Program-made: the position numbers and the translations under genes | Shown here: positions 55,750-64,000 of the stretch, one piece after another | Numbering within the stretch: the first letter of the stretch is position 1 | How the letters are laid out: each line of letters starts with the position of its first letter | Assembly: GCA_023450085.1 (NCBI GenBank) | Contig: JAEXHI010000020.1 | Location: 1 to 64,000 of the forward strand | DNA length: 64,000 nt | Source of the DNA: Bacteroidota bacterium | GTDB lineage: Bacteria > Bacteroidota > Bacteroidia > Sphingobacteriales > Sphingobacteriaceae | Direction: 5' to 3' | The notes under the pieces: generated by a model | What the model was told of the DNA's origin: nothing | Seen by the model: only the letters and a program-made list of their open reading frames with translations | Database searches by the model: none

Positions 55750-58700
55750 CTAAAATGATGCTTCTAGCCCGAAACTGTAAACCTTTACTTGCGGATAGAC
55801 ATTCCCGGCACCTACCGGTGCTTCTACGTCATATCCGGTCCAAAAACGGTCAAAAGAAGCGAGATTAGATCCATTGGCGAAAACTCGCAGTCGCTTAACA
55901 GATGCCTTTTGACTAAATTTCGCCGGAAGCGTATAACCAATCTGCACATTTCTTACCCTTAGATAAGAGGCGTCTTTTAGATAGAAGGTAGAAATCTGTT
56001 CATTATTGGTTTCGCCAAATGCCAACCTTGGAAAACTGGCGTTAGGGTTGTCAGGTGTCCAACGGTCTTTATTGTCTTCGCGGATAGTGCCACCAATTAC
56101 ACCCCCTACGTTGAAAGGCAAAATACCAGGACCACTTAGATAGCCATTGGCTTTGCCTACACCTTGCAGCAACACTGCCATATCAAAGCCCTTATAGGAA
56201 GCGGAAAGGTTGGCCGCATACGTAAATCGAGGTATTGTACCGCCAATCACTACTTTATCAGATTCATTGATGATACCATCGCCATTTTGGTCACGATATT
56301 TGATATCTCCAGCCTTAACGGCACCGAATTGTTTGGCATGTGCCGCCACCTCGGCATCAGATTGGAACAGACCTTCTGCAACATAGCCAAATAACGATCC
56401 AATGGAATAGCCTTCGCGGTTTACCGTAGTACCTGTTTGGTTAATACCTCTTGTATCCACTATTGTATTTCTCACGTCAGATACGTTCAGGTTAACATTA
56501 TAAATAAAGTCCTTGACCTTTCCTTTATAGCCCAGGCCAAGTTCCCAACCATTGTTATCTACCACTCCAGCATTTTGAAAGGGTATTCCTGATCCGCTAA
56601 ATCCTCCTAACAATGGAATATTCAATTGCAGTAAAATATCACTTGTACGACGGCGGTAGTAATCGGCAGTAATGGTCAGGTTATTGAACAGGGTAAGGTC
56701 TAGGCCAATGTTCTTCTCTTCTGTGCTTTCCCAAACGATATTTTTATTGGCAAGATTATTCAAAGCCGCAGTATTTACAATCTGCTTACCTAGAGTATAT
56801 GATTCCAAAGCTATAGCCGTTACAGAAGGGTAGGTACCGATATTCTGGTTACCTAGCGTTCCCCAAGACACCCTCAGCTTAGCTTCATTTATCACCTTCT
56901 TCAGTCCTGACATAAAACTTTCTTCAGAAATACGCCATCCAGCCGATGCTGAGGGAAAGAAGCCGTACCTGTTACGTGGAGCAAAACGAGAGGATCCATC
57001 ATAACGAGCATTAACTTCCAAAAGATATTTACCGTTAAAAACATAGTTGACACGACCGAAAAATGATTGTAATGCCCACTCTTCTGCACTTCCTGTAGCT
57101 TGTTGATTTAAAGCAGAACCTGCATTTAGCAGATCGTAATTAGGTAAGATAAATGTATCTCGATAGGCGTTCACCCATTCATTATAATAATCTTCCCACG
57201 AAGCACCTATCAAAAACTTCAGTTCATGATTACCGAACTTCTTTTTTGCGGTAACCGTTGCTCTTGTATTATTGAAAAAAGAATGACTATTGTTCTGTGT
57301 CAACATCGTCATAGCGGGAGTTAAGAAACTAGGCGTTCCATTTGGCAAGTATGACTGGATGGCGATACGGTAGTTCTTTCCTGTAGAAATTGCATATTTT
57401 GGCGCATAAGCTACTTCTGCCTCTAACCAATCTAGCGGCTTGTAGTTTAACACCGCATTGATACTTCCAAAAGGTGCACGTGTGCGATTGGTTCCACCAG
57501 CCACGCTTGCCGAAATTGGATTAAAACCATTCCATCCTACCCCCCATTGCCCAGCTTGCGTAATCCCAATTTGATTGGCTGGTATGCCGTTCATCCATTG
57601 AAAAATTTCTCCCGATCCTGCGGCCGGATCGGTAGTGATCGCATTCACATATTGTAGATCGATACGTGCATTCAATTTTTCGGAAAATTTGACATCAGCA
57701 TTCGTCCTGATAGTGAAACGTTTAAAACTTGAATTCTGAATTACACCTTTCTGATCAAATAATCCGAAAGAACCTAAGAGGCGAACTTTGTTAGTGCCAC
57801 CCTGAACGTTAAGAAAGTGGCTTTGTTGTAAGCCCGAACCCGTTAATGTTTCCTTTTGCCAGTCGGTATTTGGAAAAGCATCGGAGCTTACACCATTCTG
57901 CGCTCTATATTGTTCAATTAAAGATGCTGGATATAAAGGCGTACGCCCAGTATTCACGTAAGCTTCATTCGTCAATAGCATGTGATCTACTGCATTTACT
58001 ATATCAGGTGTGTTTGTTGGATTTTGCCATCCGATGTAATTATTATAGGAAATACCGATTTGATCTGCGCTAGCTCTCTTGGTCGTGATAAGAATTACTC
58101 CATTCGCAGCTCTAGAACCATAAATAGAAGAAGATGCGGCGTCTTTCAGTACTGAAATGGATTCGATAAGGTTGGGATCAATATTGTTCATCGAACCTTC
58201 GATACCATCTATCATCACTAAGGGATTGGGATCAACAAAGGTACCCACCCCACGTATACGTATCGTTCCCGCATCGCCTCCCGGTCTGCCAGAACTCTGC
58301 CTCACGGTAACACCGGGGGCCATCCCTTGCAATGCTGCCGAAGTTTGACCAACAGGCCTTACCGCTACATCTTTTCCTGATATTTGAGATACAGCACCGG
58401 TTAAATTTACTTTTTGTTGGGTACCATAACCTACAATCACCACTTCACCTAGGTTTTCATTGGCTACCTGCAGCTTAATGTCAATGGTCGACTGCGCATT
58501 ATAAACAATTTCTTGGGAAGTATATCCCAGATAGGAGAATACCAAAATATCGCCACTATTGACAGTAATCTGGTAACGGCCATCATTATCTGTCGAGGTT
58601 GCCGTAGCCTTGCCTTTTACTTTCACACTAACACCAGGCAATGGTCCATCGGTTTCATCGGTAACTTTACCACTTATTTCTGCCCTCGAGTTGGGGACCA

Positions 58701-59058
58701 GCCTAGGATCTCTTGACGGCGGCGTTACGGACGCAGATTTCTGTAATAGAATGTATCTGTTCTTTATCACCCAATCAAGGCCCCGTCCCTTAAGTGCCAC
58801 CGTCATCACCTCCTGTAGTTCTGCCGCCTTAAAGTCTACGGTAATGGTCTGCGAATCGTCCAACAATGCATTGTTGTAGAATACAGTTAGACCAGTCTGT
58901 TTCTTTACACTTTTAAAAAGCGACGCTAAAGTAATGTTGTTGCCTTTTAAGTTAATTTTTGCTGAACCTTGGGAAGCCCTTGAGGTAATGACAAAGAAAA
59001 GCATCAGCGAAATTGCCGGTAAGGATAACCGGCCCATTCGGGTAAGTTTTTTGATCAT
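55750..59058 (-). CDS. SusC/RagA family TonB-dependent outer-membrane receptor
   Basis: 1102 residues. A signal peptide is followed by an STN domain (about 30-105, L-K-G-N-N-I-T-L-A-S-L-F), which marks receptors signalling to a FecR anti-sigma. Then come a carboxypeptidase-regulatory-like beta-sandwich (about 128-200, G-K-V-T-D-E-T-D-G-P-L-P-G-V-S), a TonB box region (G-E-V-V-I-V-G-Y-G-T-Q), the plug (V-T-G-A-V-S-Q/G-R-P-G-G-D-A-G-T-I-R-I-R-G) and a 22-stranded barrel ending in F. Order sigma-FecR-SusC-SusD matches a substrate-induced glycan uptake operon: ligand passage is signalled through FecR to the sigma factor encoded just upstream. Confidence 0.95.
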   Translation of the reverse strand: MIKKLTRMGRLSLPAISLMLFFVITSRASQGSAKINLKGNNITLASLFKSVKKQTGLTVFYNNALLDDSQTITVDFKAAELQEVMTVALKGRGLDWVIKNRYILLQKSASVTPPSRDPRLVPNSRAEISGKVTDETDGPLPGVSVKVKGKATATSTDNDGRYQITVNSGDILVFSYLGYTSQEIVYNAQSTIDIKLQVANENLGEVVIVGYGTQQKVNLTGAVSQISGKDVAVRPVGQTSAALQGMAPGVTVRQSSGRPGGDAGTIRIRGVGTFVDPNPLVMIDGIEGSMNNIDPNLIESISVLKDAASSSIYGSRAANGVILITTKRASADQIGISYNNYIGWQNPTNTPDIVNAVDHMLLTNEAYVNTGRTPLYPASLIEQYRAQNGVSSDAFPNTDWQKETLTGSGLQQSHFLNVQGGTNKVRLLGSFGLFDQKGVIQNSSFKRFTIRTNADVKFSEKLNARIDLQYVNAITTDPAAGSGEIFQWMNGIPANQIGITQAGQWGVGWNGFNPISASVAGGTNRTRAPFGSINAVLNYKPLDWLEAEVAYAPKYAISTGKNYRIAIQSYLPNGTPSFLTPAMTMLTQNNSHSFFNNTRATVTAKKKFGNHELKFLIGASWEDYYNEWVNAYRDTFILPNYDLLNAGSALNQQATGSAEEWALQSFFGRVNYVFNGKYLLEVNARYDGSSRFAPRNRYGFFPSASAGWRISEESFMSGLKKVINEAKLRVSWGTLGNQNIGTYPSVTAIALESYTLGKQIVNTAALNNLANKNIVWESTEEKNIGLDLTLFNNLTITADYYRRRTSDILLQLNIPLLGGFSGSGIPFQNAGVVDNNGWELGLGYKGKVKDFIYNVNLNVSDVRNTIVDTRGINQTGTTVNREGYSIGSLFGYVAEGLFQSDAEVAAHAKQFGAVKAGDIKYRDQNGDGIINESDKVVIGGTIPRFTYAANLSASYKGFDMAVLLQGVGKANGYLSGPGILPFNVGGVIGGTIREDNKDRWTPDNPNASFPRLAFGETNNEQISTFYLKDASYLRVRNVQIGYTLPAKFSQKASVKRLRVFANGSNLASFDRFWTGYDVEAPVGAGNVYPQVKVYSFGLEASF

Positions 59059-59133
59059 GCGTTTAGGTTTATATTTAAGTTAAACCTATGATGCATCAAT
59101 TCCTAAAAAGGGTGAATGATTATTTCAAAAAAA

Positions 59134-60288
59134 TTAATAAAATGTAAGAATCCCTTTTTCCAACCTGCTATTGATACCTGATGTTAACTGTAAATTAGAA
59201 AGTACTACATCTAGAGATTGGTTCTTATCAATCTCGCCAGTGAAGATTTGAGTACTTGTAGAAGTAGATTTCCAATCTAGCTTAACATCATACCAGCGCA
59301 CCAAAACCTGCGCAATCTCGGCCAGAGGCTTACGGTGAAAATAGTAAGTCCCACTGCGCCATGAAAGTAATTCGGGATCAAAACTTCTAACACTTAGCCC
59401 ACCGGATTTAGAAAATACCTCTTGCCCTGGCAGCAAAGGAATTTCTTTATTTCCTCTAACTGCCGAAACCGAGCCTTCTACCAGCGAAGTAGAGAAAACT
59501 TCATTTTCATAGGCGTTCACATTAAAGGAGGTACCATGAACTTGGATATCTGCATAATCGGTATGTACTACAAAAGGCACCTTTGCATTTTTGGCTACTT
59601 CAAAATAAGCTTCCCCAGTTAGGTAAACCTCTCGTTTTGAAGCACCGAAACGAAATGGGAAACGTAAGGTAGAGGCTGCGTTAAGCCAAACCGTACTACC
59701 ATCATCCAACCTTACCTTATAATCTTTTGTATGTGGAACAGTCAGTGTAGCCCATTTTAATTTTGCTCCAGCATCTGCTGTATAGCTCAGTTCTTTAGCA
59801 TGATTGCTGATTTCTGTCCCTTCTACCTCAATCTGTTTTTCTGATGATAAATCAACCGTTTGCCCACCATCTATTTGGAGTCGAACTTGATTGCTTTTAT
59901 GCGGAAGTTCAGCAATTTTTGATTCTCCCATCCTTAATAAGATAATGAGCGCAAAAGCCAATATGGCAGCCGATGCAGCTAAGTAATGCCAAGTAGCTAA
60001 TTTTTTAACTTTAGGAGTTATATCATCTCTATTCTCCTTATCAATAATCTTATTATTCACTATATCCCAGCTTTTATCTTCATCTATGCCAGCAAGGAAA
60101 TCAGATGGTAGGCTGGTTGCGTTGAACTTTTGCTCCAAAGATTGCCAATAGGCCAAAGCTTCGGGCGATTCGGCAAGTGCAGCGTTGGCAACGACCTCAT
60201 CTTCTGTACTGATGGTACCAGCGAGCTTTTCCACCAATAGTGCCTTGATATATTCGTTATTATAATCCATCTCCTTATTCAGATGCAT
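59134..60288 (-). CDS. FecR family anti-sigma factor
   Basis: 384 residues. A cytoplasmic N-terminal segment (1-95, W-D-I-V-N-N-K-I) is followed by one membrane helix (Y-L-A-A-S-A-A-I-L-A-F-A-L-I-I-L-L), a periplasmic FecR domain with V-P-H-T-K-D-Y-K-V-R-L-D-D-G-S-T-V-W-L-N-A-A-S-T-L-R-F-P and E-V-Y-L-T-G-E-A-Y-F-E-V, and a C-terminal DUF4974 domain (I-A-Q-V-L-V-R-W-Y-D-V). It holds the sigma factor until the TonB-dependent receptor signals. It lies 22 bp after the sigma gene. The first methionine is used; an alternative ATG is six codons on. Confidence 0.93.
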   Translation of the reverse strand: MHLNKEMDYNNEYIKALLVEKLAGTISTEDEVVANAALAESPEALAYWQSLEQKFNATSLPSDFLAGIDEDKSWDIVNNKIIDKENRDDITPKVKKLATWHYLAASAAILAFALIILLRMGESKIAELPHKSNQVRLQIDGGQTVDLSSEKQIEVEGTEISNHAKELSYTADAGAKLKWATLTVPHTKDYKVRLDDGSTVWLNAASTLRFPFRFGASKREVYLTGEAYFEVAKNAKVPFVVHTDYADIQVHGTSFNVNAYENEVFSTSLVEGSVSAVRGNKEIPLLPGQEVFSKSGGLSVRSFDPELLSWRSGTYYFHRKPLAEIAQVLVRWYDVKLDWKSTSTSTQIFTGEIDKNQSLDVVLSNLQLTSGINSRLEKGILTFY

Positions 60289-60310
60289 GTTAGTCGCTAT
60301 TAGGTGAATG

Positions 60311-60850
60311 TTATTTTAATTTAATTAGCTTACGCTGTAAAACCTTTACAGCTAATTTAAGGTGTGTCTTCACCGAATTGATGGAAACGCCCATTTCATC
60401 TGCCGCTTCCTGATATTTTTTATTATCGAGATGTACGAGTTTGAAAGCTTTTTGACGTTGAGCCGGAAGTTCACTGAATGCCATTTGAACATCCCTTTCA
60501 TGCATTTCTTCAAATACTTCGATATTTTCAGCAGCTTGAGGGACTAATGACCTGGTATAAACGTCTAGCTTTTGCTGGGTACTTTTACGACTTCTCAACG
60601 CCATCAGGCATTGGTTATGCACAGCACGGAATAGATAAGCCTTTAGGGAACTTTTTACCGATTGGTAATGGTTTTTCTGCCACATATCCACAAACAGGTT
60701 CTGCACCAGGTCTTCAGCTTCCATTTGGTCATCGAGCATTAAAAAAGCTTTTAGCGCAAGCGCACGATAATATGTTTTAAATACAAGCTCGTAGGCATCT
60801 TTACGGCCCGCCTTTAGTTCATCCAGTAATATTTGGTCCTCTTCCTCCAT
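60311..60850 (-). CDS. ECF RNA polymerase sigma factor, FecI-like
   Basis: 179 residues from the ATG at 60850; a TTG two codons earlier is less likely. Region 2 has Y-E-L-V-F-K-T-Y-Y-R-A-L-A-L-K-A, E-A-E-D-L-V-Q-N-L-F-V-D-M-W and A-Y-L-F-R-A-V-H-N. Region 4 has Q-R-Q-K-A-F-K-L and Y-Q-E-A-A-D-E-M-G-V-S-I-N-S-V-K-T-H-L-K-L-A. It directs polymerase to the operon that follows (FecR, SusC, SusD, FAD protein) once the FecR partner releases it, the usual arrangement in Bacteroidota glycan loci. Confidence 0.93.
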   Translation of the reverse strand: MEEEDQILLDELKAGRKDAYELVFKTYYRALALKAFLMLDDQMEAEDLVQNLFVDMWQKNHYQSVKSSLKAYLFRAVHNQCLMALRSRKSTQQKLDVYTRSLVPQAAENIEVFEEMHERDVQMAFSELPAQRQKAFKLVHLDNKKYQEAADEMGVSINSVKTHLKLAVKVLQRKLIKLK

Positions 60851-61350
60851 TTGCAAATAGATTAAAGTCAGCTAAATATATCACTTTATATAAAACACAC
60901 CTAAAAAATTTTGATTATCGGCCATATAAAACAAGAAGCGACCCTAGTTTAGTAAAGCATATCCCTAAGCATCCCATCTTAAAATGATTAATCAAAGCGG
61001 GTAGAATTGTCAAAAAAACAATTACTACATCCATCAAAGACCTATGTCCAAACTTTAGCAGCAGATTATGAGGAAAGCTGATTATCGTTATTTGACGCCA
61101 CAATTGCTACTAATGAAAAACGGAAAACGATACTGTTTACAAGTTCTTAATTAATTTATGAGCGTGATCCGATATTCATTAAATAATAGTTTAGCAAAAC
61201 TATGGAATGGCTACAGCAATCCTATCAATACCAGAACACGTTCCAAAAAACTTCCCCGCAATAGGTGCGAACTATGGAAAGATAAGTTCTTTACCGAAAT
61301 TGTAAAACTTATACTGCCAACGGGAAGCCTTACCCTGATTGCTTCGCTTA
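60851..61350. other. Gap with no supported gene
   Basis: AT-rich intergenic sequence between the sigma gene and the PRTRC relic. A 73-codon plus-strand frame (61158-61379) has no recognisable motif and overlaps the PRTRC C remnant, so it is not called. Confidence 0.55.
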
Positions 61351-61497
61351 TTATAGGATTTCGTGCTCATAACATCTAACCGCTCTTGCAGATCTAATTG
61401 CTTTCGTATCAATCATCATTGTTGTGTTGAGCAAGTTCATGTCCCTGCCGCCCATGGTAAACAGGATTACCCTCGGCAATAATTGTGTCGTCATCAT
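61351..61497 (-). pseudogene. Truncated PRTRC system protein C
   Basis: A 48-codon frame starting 3 bp after the PRTRC E stop. Its first half, Q-L-L-P-R-V-I-L-F...G-G-R-D-M-N-L, fits the N-terminus of PRTRC protein C (L-P-R-V-F-x-F, then D-x-x-L). After about residue 25 similarity ends and the expected continuation with a threonine-rich beta strand is missing. The break marks the edge of the surviving conjugative-element DNA; the genes that normally follow (F, B, A, ThiF-like) are absent. Confidence 0.5.
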
Positions 61498-61500
61498 GCC

Positions 61501-62034
61501 CTAAGTATTTTGGGTCTGTAATAGGGATAATTGTTGGCTACGTTCCCTTAACGCCTTGCGCAATCCGTCGAGTTCGGTCGCCTTTTCGGGAAATTCCTCG
61601 TTTGTCGGCAGCAGGGCGAGCGCATCGGTATATTTGCATTGTCCGTTCAGCTCCTTGGCCTTGGCGATAATATCGTCATAGCGTTTCTTCTTCTCGGCTT
61701 TGCCCTCAGTCTTGGGCTTTGCCGCAGCGGCACTTGCCGATTTGGCTGCCGCCCGATTTCTAAGGTCGTTCTTGGCATTTTCCAAACTCTCCAAATGCGC
61801 CTGTAATTCCACAAACAGCTTCGCCGTATTCTCCGCAGGGGCGGCAATCGCCCTAAGAAATCCTTTATCGAGTTCGGCGGCCGTCCCCTTGAACACCAAG
61901 GGAGCGAGGGCGGTCGTCCCACCCTCGAACAGCACCGACACCAACAGTCCCTGCTCCCCATCAAAATTGATGGTCAGCTTCCACGCCCCTGCCCTTGGCA
62001 GTGCGCAGACCTGTGTAAAAAAATTCGTTTCCAT
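61501..62034 (-). CDS. PRTRC system protein E
   Basis: 177 residues. An N-terminal domain with N-F-F-T-Q-V, W-K-L-T-I-N-F-D-G-E-Q-G-L-L-V-S-V-L-F and A-P-L-V-F-K-G-T-A-A-E-L-D matches the PRTRC E family. An alanine/lysine-rich linker (A-A-A-K-S-A-S-A-A-A-A-K) and a helical end follow. PRTRC genes form a conserved set with ParB-related and ThiF-like proteins on plasmids and conjugative transposons; their function is unknown. Here E stands between an unknown gene (1 bp gap) and the broken C gene, so the operon order is still visible. Call good. Confidence 0.8.
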   Translation of the reverse strand: METNFFTQVCALPRAGAWKLTINFDGEQGLLVSVLFEGGTTALAPLVFKGTAAELDKGFLRAIAAPAENTAKLFVELQAHLESLENAKNDLRNRAAAKSASAAAAKPKTEGKAEKKKRYDDIIAKAKELNGQCKYTDALALLPTNEEFPEKATELDGLRKALRERSQQLSLLQTQNT

Positions 62035-62035
62035 C

Positions 62036-62503
62036 CTAATCTTCCTCGTCCTCCATCGGGAGAACCTGTTCGATATTGATATCCACCTGTGCGAGCCAGT
62101 ACTTGGTCACCTCCTCCAAATCCTCCAACCTCTCGGCATAGGGGCGCAACCTTTCGGTCAACAGTTCCAAGTCGTCCGAACGCCAATCGTAGCAACTGGC
62201 GCAATAGTTCCCGTGCGTCTCAAAGCTTGCATCGTTCTGAATGTCAAAACCCGTCAAATCCTCAATCTCCTGCCTTGCACTTTGCAGCACCGCATCAAAG
62301 ACCACATAGCAGGGGTCGACATCCTGCAATTTCATCCCACATTCCTCGGCAAAAGCCTGTACCTGCTCAAAAGCCCAATCCGCATCCTCCCCAATCTCCA
62401 AAGCCACCTCTATTGCCCTTTTCACATCTAAATAACCATAGGGACAGAAACTGTCCCTAAAGTCCGAAATCTGATTTTTCAGATAGTTTTCATCCATCGC
62501 CAT
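62036..62503 (-). CDS. Conjugative-element-associated hypothetical protein
   Basis: 155 residues from ATG 62503, which has an AGGGGG five bases before it; the longer frame to 62545 would overlap the ssb-like gene. The protein is acidic and helical, with F-C-P-Y-G-Y-L-D-V-K-R-A-I-E-V-A, C-Y-V-V-F-D-A-V-L-Q-S-A-R-Q-E-I-E and Y-C-A-S-C-Y-D-W-R-S (possible metal-binding cysteines). It ends in an acidic tail. It lies between ssb and PRTRC E genes, a place where similar unknown genes are found in Bacteroidota conjugative elements. Function unknown. Confidence 0.7.
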   Translation of the reverse strand: MAMDENYLKNQISDFRDSFCPYGYLDVKRAIEVALEIGEDADWAFEQVQAFAEECGMKLQDVDPCYVVFDAVLQSARQEIEDLTGFDIQNDASFETHGNYCASCYDWRSDDLELLTERLRPYAERLEDLEEVTKYWLAQVDINIEQVLPMEDEED

Positions 62504-62516
62504 CACATCCCCCTTT

Positions 62517-62942
62517 CTAGAATGGTAGATCATCATTCCCTGCATTCCCTACTGTGCTTTCCAAGGCAGACGGCACTTTCTCCGGCAATACCTCGGCAGC
62601 CACCACCGCACCATTGCTTTTAGCCACCGCGGTAGCCGAAGCCCCGAACAGCTTAATGTCCGACACATGGAAGTTCAGTCCCGCCTTCGGCTGCCCATCA
62701 TTCCCCATGTAGGCATTGATGCCCACACGCCCGAAAACCTGCACCACATTCCCCTTTTTAAGGAAATCGGCAATGCCCACGCCCCTAAAATAGCCACAGT
62801 CAAAAAAGGTCGAAACCTCCCTTTTCTCTCCGTCTACCATAAACCTGTCGTTCACGGCCACCGTAAACCCTACCACTTTTTTGTCACCCTTTACCGTTCT
62901 TACCACTGCATCAGCGGTCAATCTTCCCGTAATTTCCATCAC
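62517..62942 (-). CDS. ssb: Single-stranded DNA-binding protein
   Basis: 141 residues. OB-fold motifs: E-I-T-G-R-L-T-A-D-A-V-V-R, V-V-G-F-T-V-A-V-N-D, F-F-D-C-G-Y-F-R-G (in place of the usual W-x-x-W-x-F), A-D-F-L-K-K-G-N-V-V-Q-V-F-G-R-V. It has the acidic C-terminal tip D-D-L-P-F that recruits repair and replication partners. The diverged core marks it as the accessory SSB of a mobile element rather than the chromosomal copy. First gene of the PRTRC-type operon. Confidence 0.87.
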   Translation of the reverse strand: MMEITGRLTADAVVRTVKGDKKVVGFTVAVNDRFMVDGEKREVSTFFDCGYFRGVGIADFLKKGNVVQVFGRVGINAYMGNDGQPKAGLNFHVSDIKLFGASATAVAKSNGAVVAAEVLPEKVPSALESTVGNAGNDDLPF

Positions 62943-63080
62943 ATTAAACTTTTAATTAAAAAATTGGTTAATTGGCTTCCTTTCAGTCGTGAATTCTTTT
63001 CAAAAGAAAAAACGGAAAAAAAGAAAGCAAAGAAGTCCAGTGGGCGGAGGCGCCACGGAGTACTATAAGTCCCGAAGGGT

Positions 63081-63101
63081 GGTCCCGATGATATCGGGAC
63101 C
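63081..63101. other. Perfect hairpin in degenerate conjugative-element DNA
   Basis: GGTCCCGAT-GAT-ATCGGGACC, nine-base-pair stem with a 3-nt loop. It lies upstream of the ssb operon in 62943-63687, a stretch with only interrupted reading frames (see findings). Confidence 0.6.
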
Positions 63102-63536
63102 ATTATGCGTATGCAGTAAGCGGACGTACACGACATTCGCCGCCTTTTTGTCCGTTTCGTTGAAAAGATCGCCTAATATCACTTCTATATCATCCGGGAG
63201 CCGATCCAATCTTGGAGAAAAAAGTTCGCTGTAATAACAATACCGACCAGCAACTGCTCGCCAAAATAATACAATTGGACGACCTGGTTGCTTAGCAGAT
63301 CTATATGTTCCATAACGAAGGTATCTTTTATCGAGATAAGAAAAATGTAGCTTGGAATTGCCTTTTGCATAACAAAATACAGGCTTAGCGACTTGCTCCC
63401 GCCCAAAGTCTAAGTAAGGAAAATAAAAGAGTGGCTTTTGAGGAAATGTACTACGAGCTATGTACAGTTAAGACCAAATTGAAGCGCCTACTTTTTCCGC
63501 CAGACATACGCTATTAAAAGGTAGCGGCTTGATAAA

Positions 63537-63570
63537 CAAAAAAACGAAGGCGCCATCCAGCAGCCTTCAT
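63537..63570 (-). terminator. Probable terminator of the sterol-desaturase-like gene
   Basis: Minus strand: GAAGGC...GCCTTC stem around an 11-nt loop, followed by CG and seven T, 118 bp after the stop codon at 63688. Confidence 0.6.
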
Positions 63571-63687
63571 TTGCTTAATTAACTATTCCTAAAAATTAAT
63601 ACACTAACATACTAGCAAACATAAAGCGCCAAGTGAACCAGTGTATTAATAATAAAACGAGTGTAATTTGAATCGCTTTGGATTTAA

Positions 63688-64000
63688 TTATGACCCAAAA
63701 CGTTGCTTTTGTATCCTATCGTACTCCTTTACGTAATCCGGGTGCTCTGTTTTCATCAACCGGTCCCAAACCCTGAGGTATAAACCATAATTTCCCTTAA
63801 ACTTAAGGTGATGAAAATTATGGAAAGTGGAAGTATTGATAATTTCGAACAGAAATGACTTCCGGAACCATTTTGGCATAATTTCATAGCCCAGATGCCC
63901 GTAAACATTGATTACAAAAGAAGAAAAAGCAAATAGCCCTAAGGTTAAAGGATGCAATGGCATCACTAAAACCAGCACAATCATCACCCCTCCTTCTGCA
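63688..64000 (-). CDS. Sterol desaturase / fatty acid hydroxylase family protein (5' partial)
   Basis: The last 104 residues of a membrane di-iron enzyme; the frame is open to the window edge. Visible: hydrophobic segments (V-L-V-L-V-M-P-L-H-P), H-L-G-Y-E-I and the metal-binding box T-F-H-N-F-H-H-L-K-F, then N-Y-G-L-Y-L-R-V-W-D-R-L-M, the usual end of this family. The C-terminus continues about 35 residues beyond with charged residues. Members hydroxylate or desaturate lipids in the membrane; substrate unknown. It is not linked to the neighbouring mobile-element relic. Confidence 0.88.
   Translation of the reverse strand, partial: AEGGVMIVLVLVMPLHPLTLGLFAFSSFVINVYGHLGYEIMPKWFRKSFLFEIINTSTFHNFHHLKFKGNYGLYLRVWDRLMKTEHPDYVKEYDRIQKQRFGS

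Noticed and set aside
61158..61379. 73-codon plus-strand ORF
   Set aside because: No motif, lies in relic DNA and overlaps the PRTRC C remnant.

Overview
The window looks like chromosomal DNA of a Bacteroidota member, most likely a Sphingobacteriaceae/Pedobacter-type organism. The signs are type IX secretion (T9SS) machinery (gliding-type C-terminal domain, PorP/SprF, OmpA-type protein), a SusC/SusD pair driven by a FecI/FecR-type sigma/anti-sigma pair, LpoB-type lipoproteins and relics of a CTnDOT-like conjugative element. Species assignment is inference.

Region by region. (1) 1-7.2 kb: 5'-truncated giant DUF11-repeat surface protein, PorP/SprF and a PD40/OmpA protein, an SprB/SprF-like surface cluster closed by a strong terminator. 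(2) 7.2-13.7 kb: intergenic DNA full of dispersed GC-rich repeats, an LpoB/COG3014 lipoprotein pair, small secreted proteins, a hairpin-rich leader before a small HTH-like protein, a 21-bp minisatellite and an FnIII-type protein. (3) 13.9-22.3 kb, minus strand: first defence island, with a PIN-like nuclease, a three-component ABC (ABC-3C) operon, AbiH, a PIN-gene relic and a PD-(D/E)XK protein. (4) 22.6-26.7 kb: housekeeping genes (YcaQ/AlkZ-type glycosylase, AraC regulator, acyltransferase 3, HAD phosphatase). (5) 27-49.4 kb: second, probably mobile, defence island. It holds an SMC-like ATPase + nuclease + small partner operon, a 2025-residue Avs-like STAND NTPase, a RADAR pair (RdrA/RdrB), a PIN-domain protein, then a tyrosine integrase, an excisionase-like HTH protein, a Xre regulator and an orphan integrase N-terminus. 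Similar ~130-bp sequences ending in the same 14-mer lie at both sides (26.97 and 49.43 kb). (6) 49.5-51.5 kb: gene debris and a lipoprotein. (7) 52.0-60.9 kb, minus strand: sigma factor, FecR, SusC, SusD and an FAD-dependent oxidoreductase, a polysaccharide-utilisation-type operon. (8) 61.3-63.5 kb: truncated PRTRC-type module (SSB, unknown, PRTRC E, broken PRTRC C), the relic of a conjugative element. (9) End: 3' part of a sterol-desaturase-family gene.

The main interest is the density of anti-phage systems: ABC-3C, AbiH, an unassigned SMC/nuclease trio, an Avs-like protein and RADAR, plus several lone nucleases, within about 32 kb. RADAR, Avs, AbiH and ABC-3C are described families. The SMC/nuclease trio (27.3-31.8 kb) and the PD-(D/E)XK protein with a GATase-like front half (21.0-22.3 kb) are the best candidates for something not yet described.
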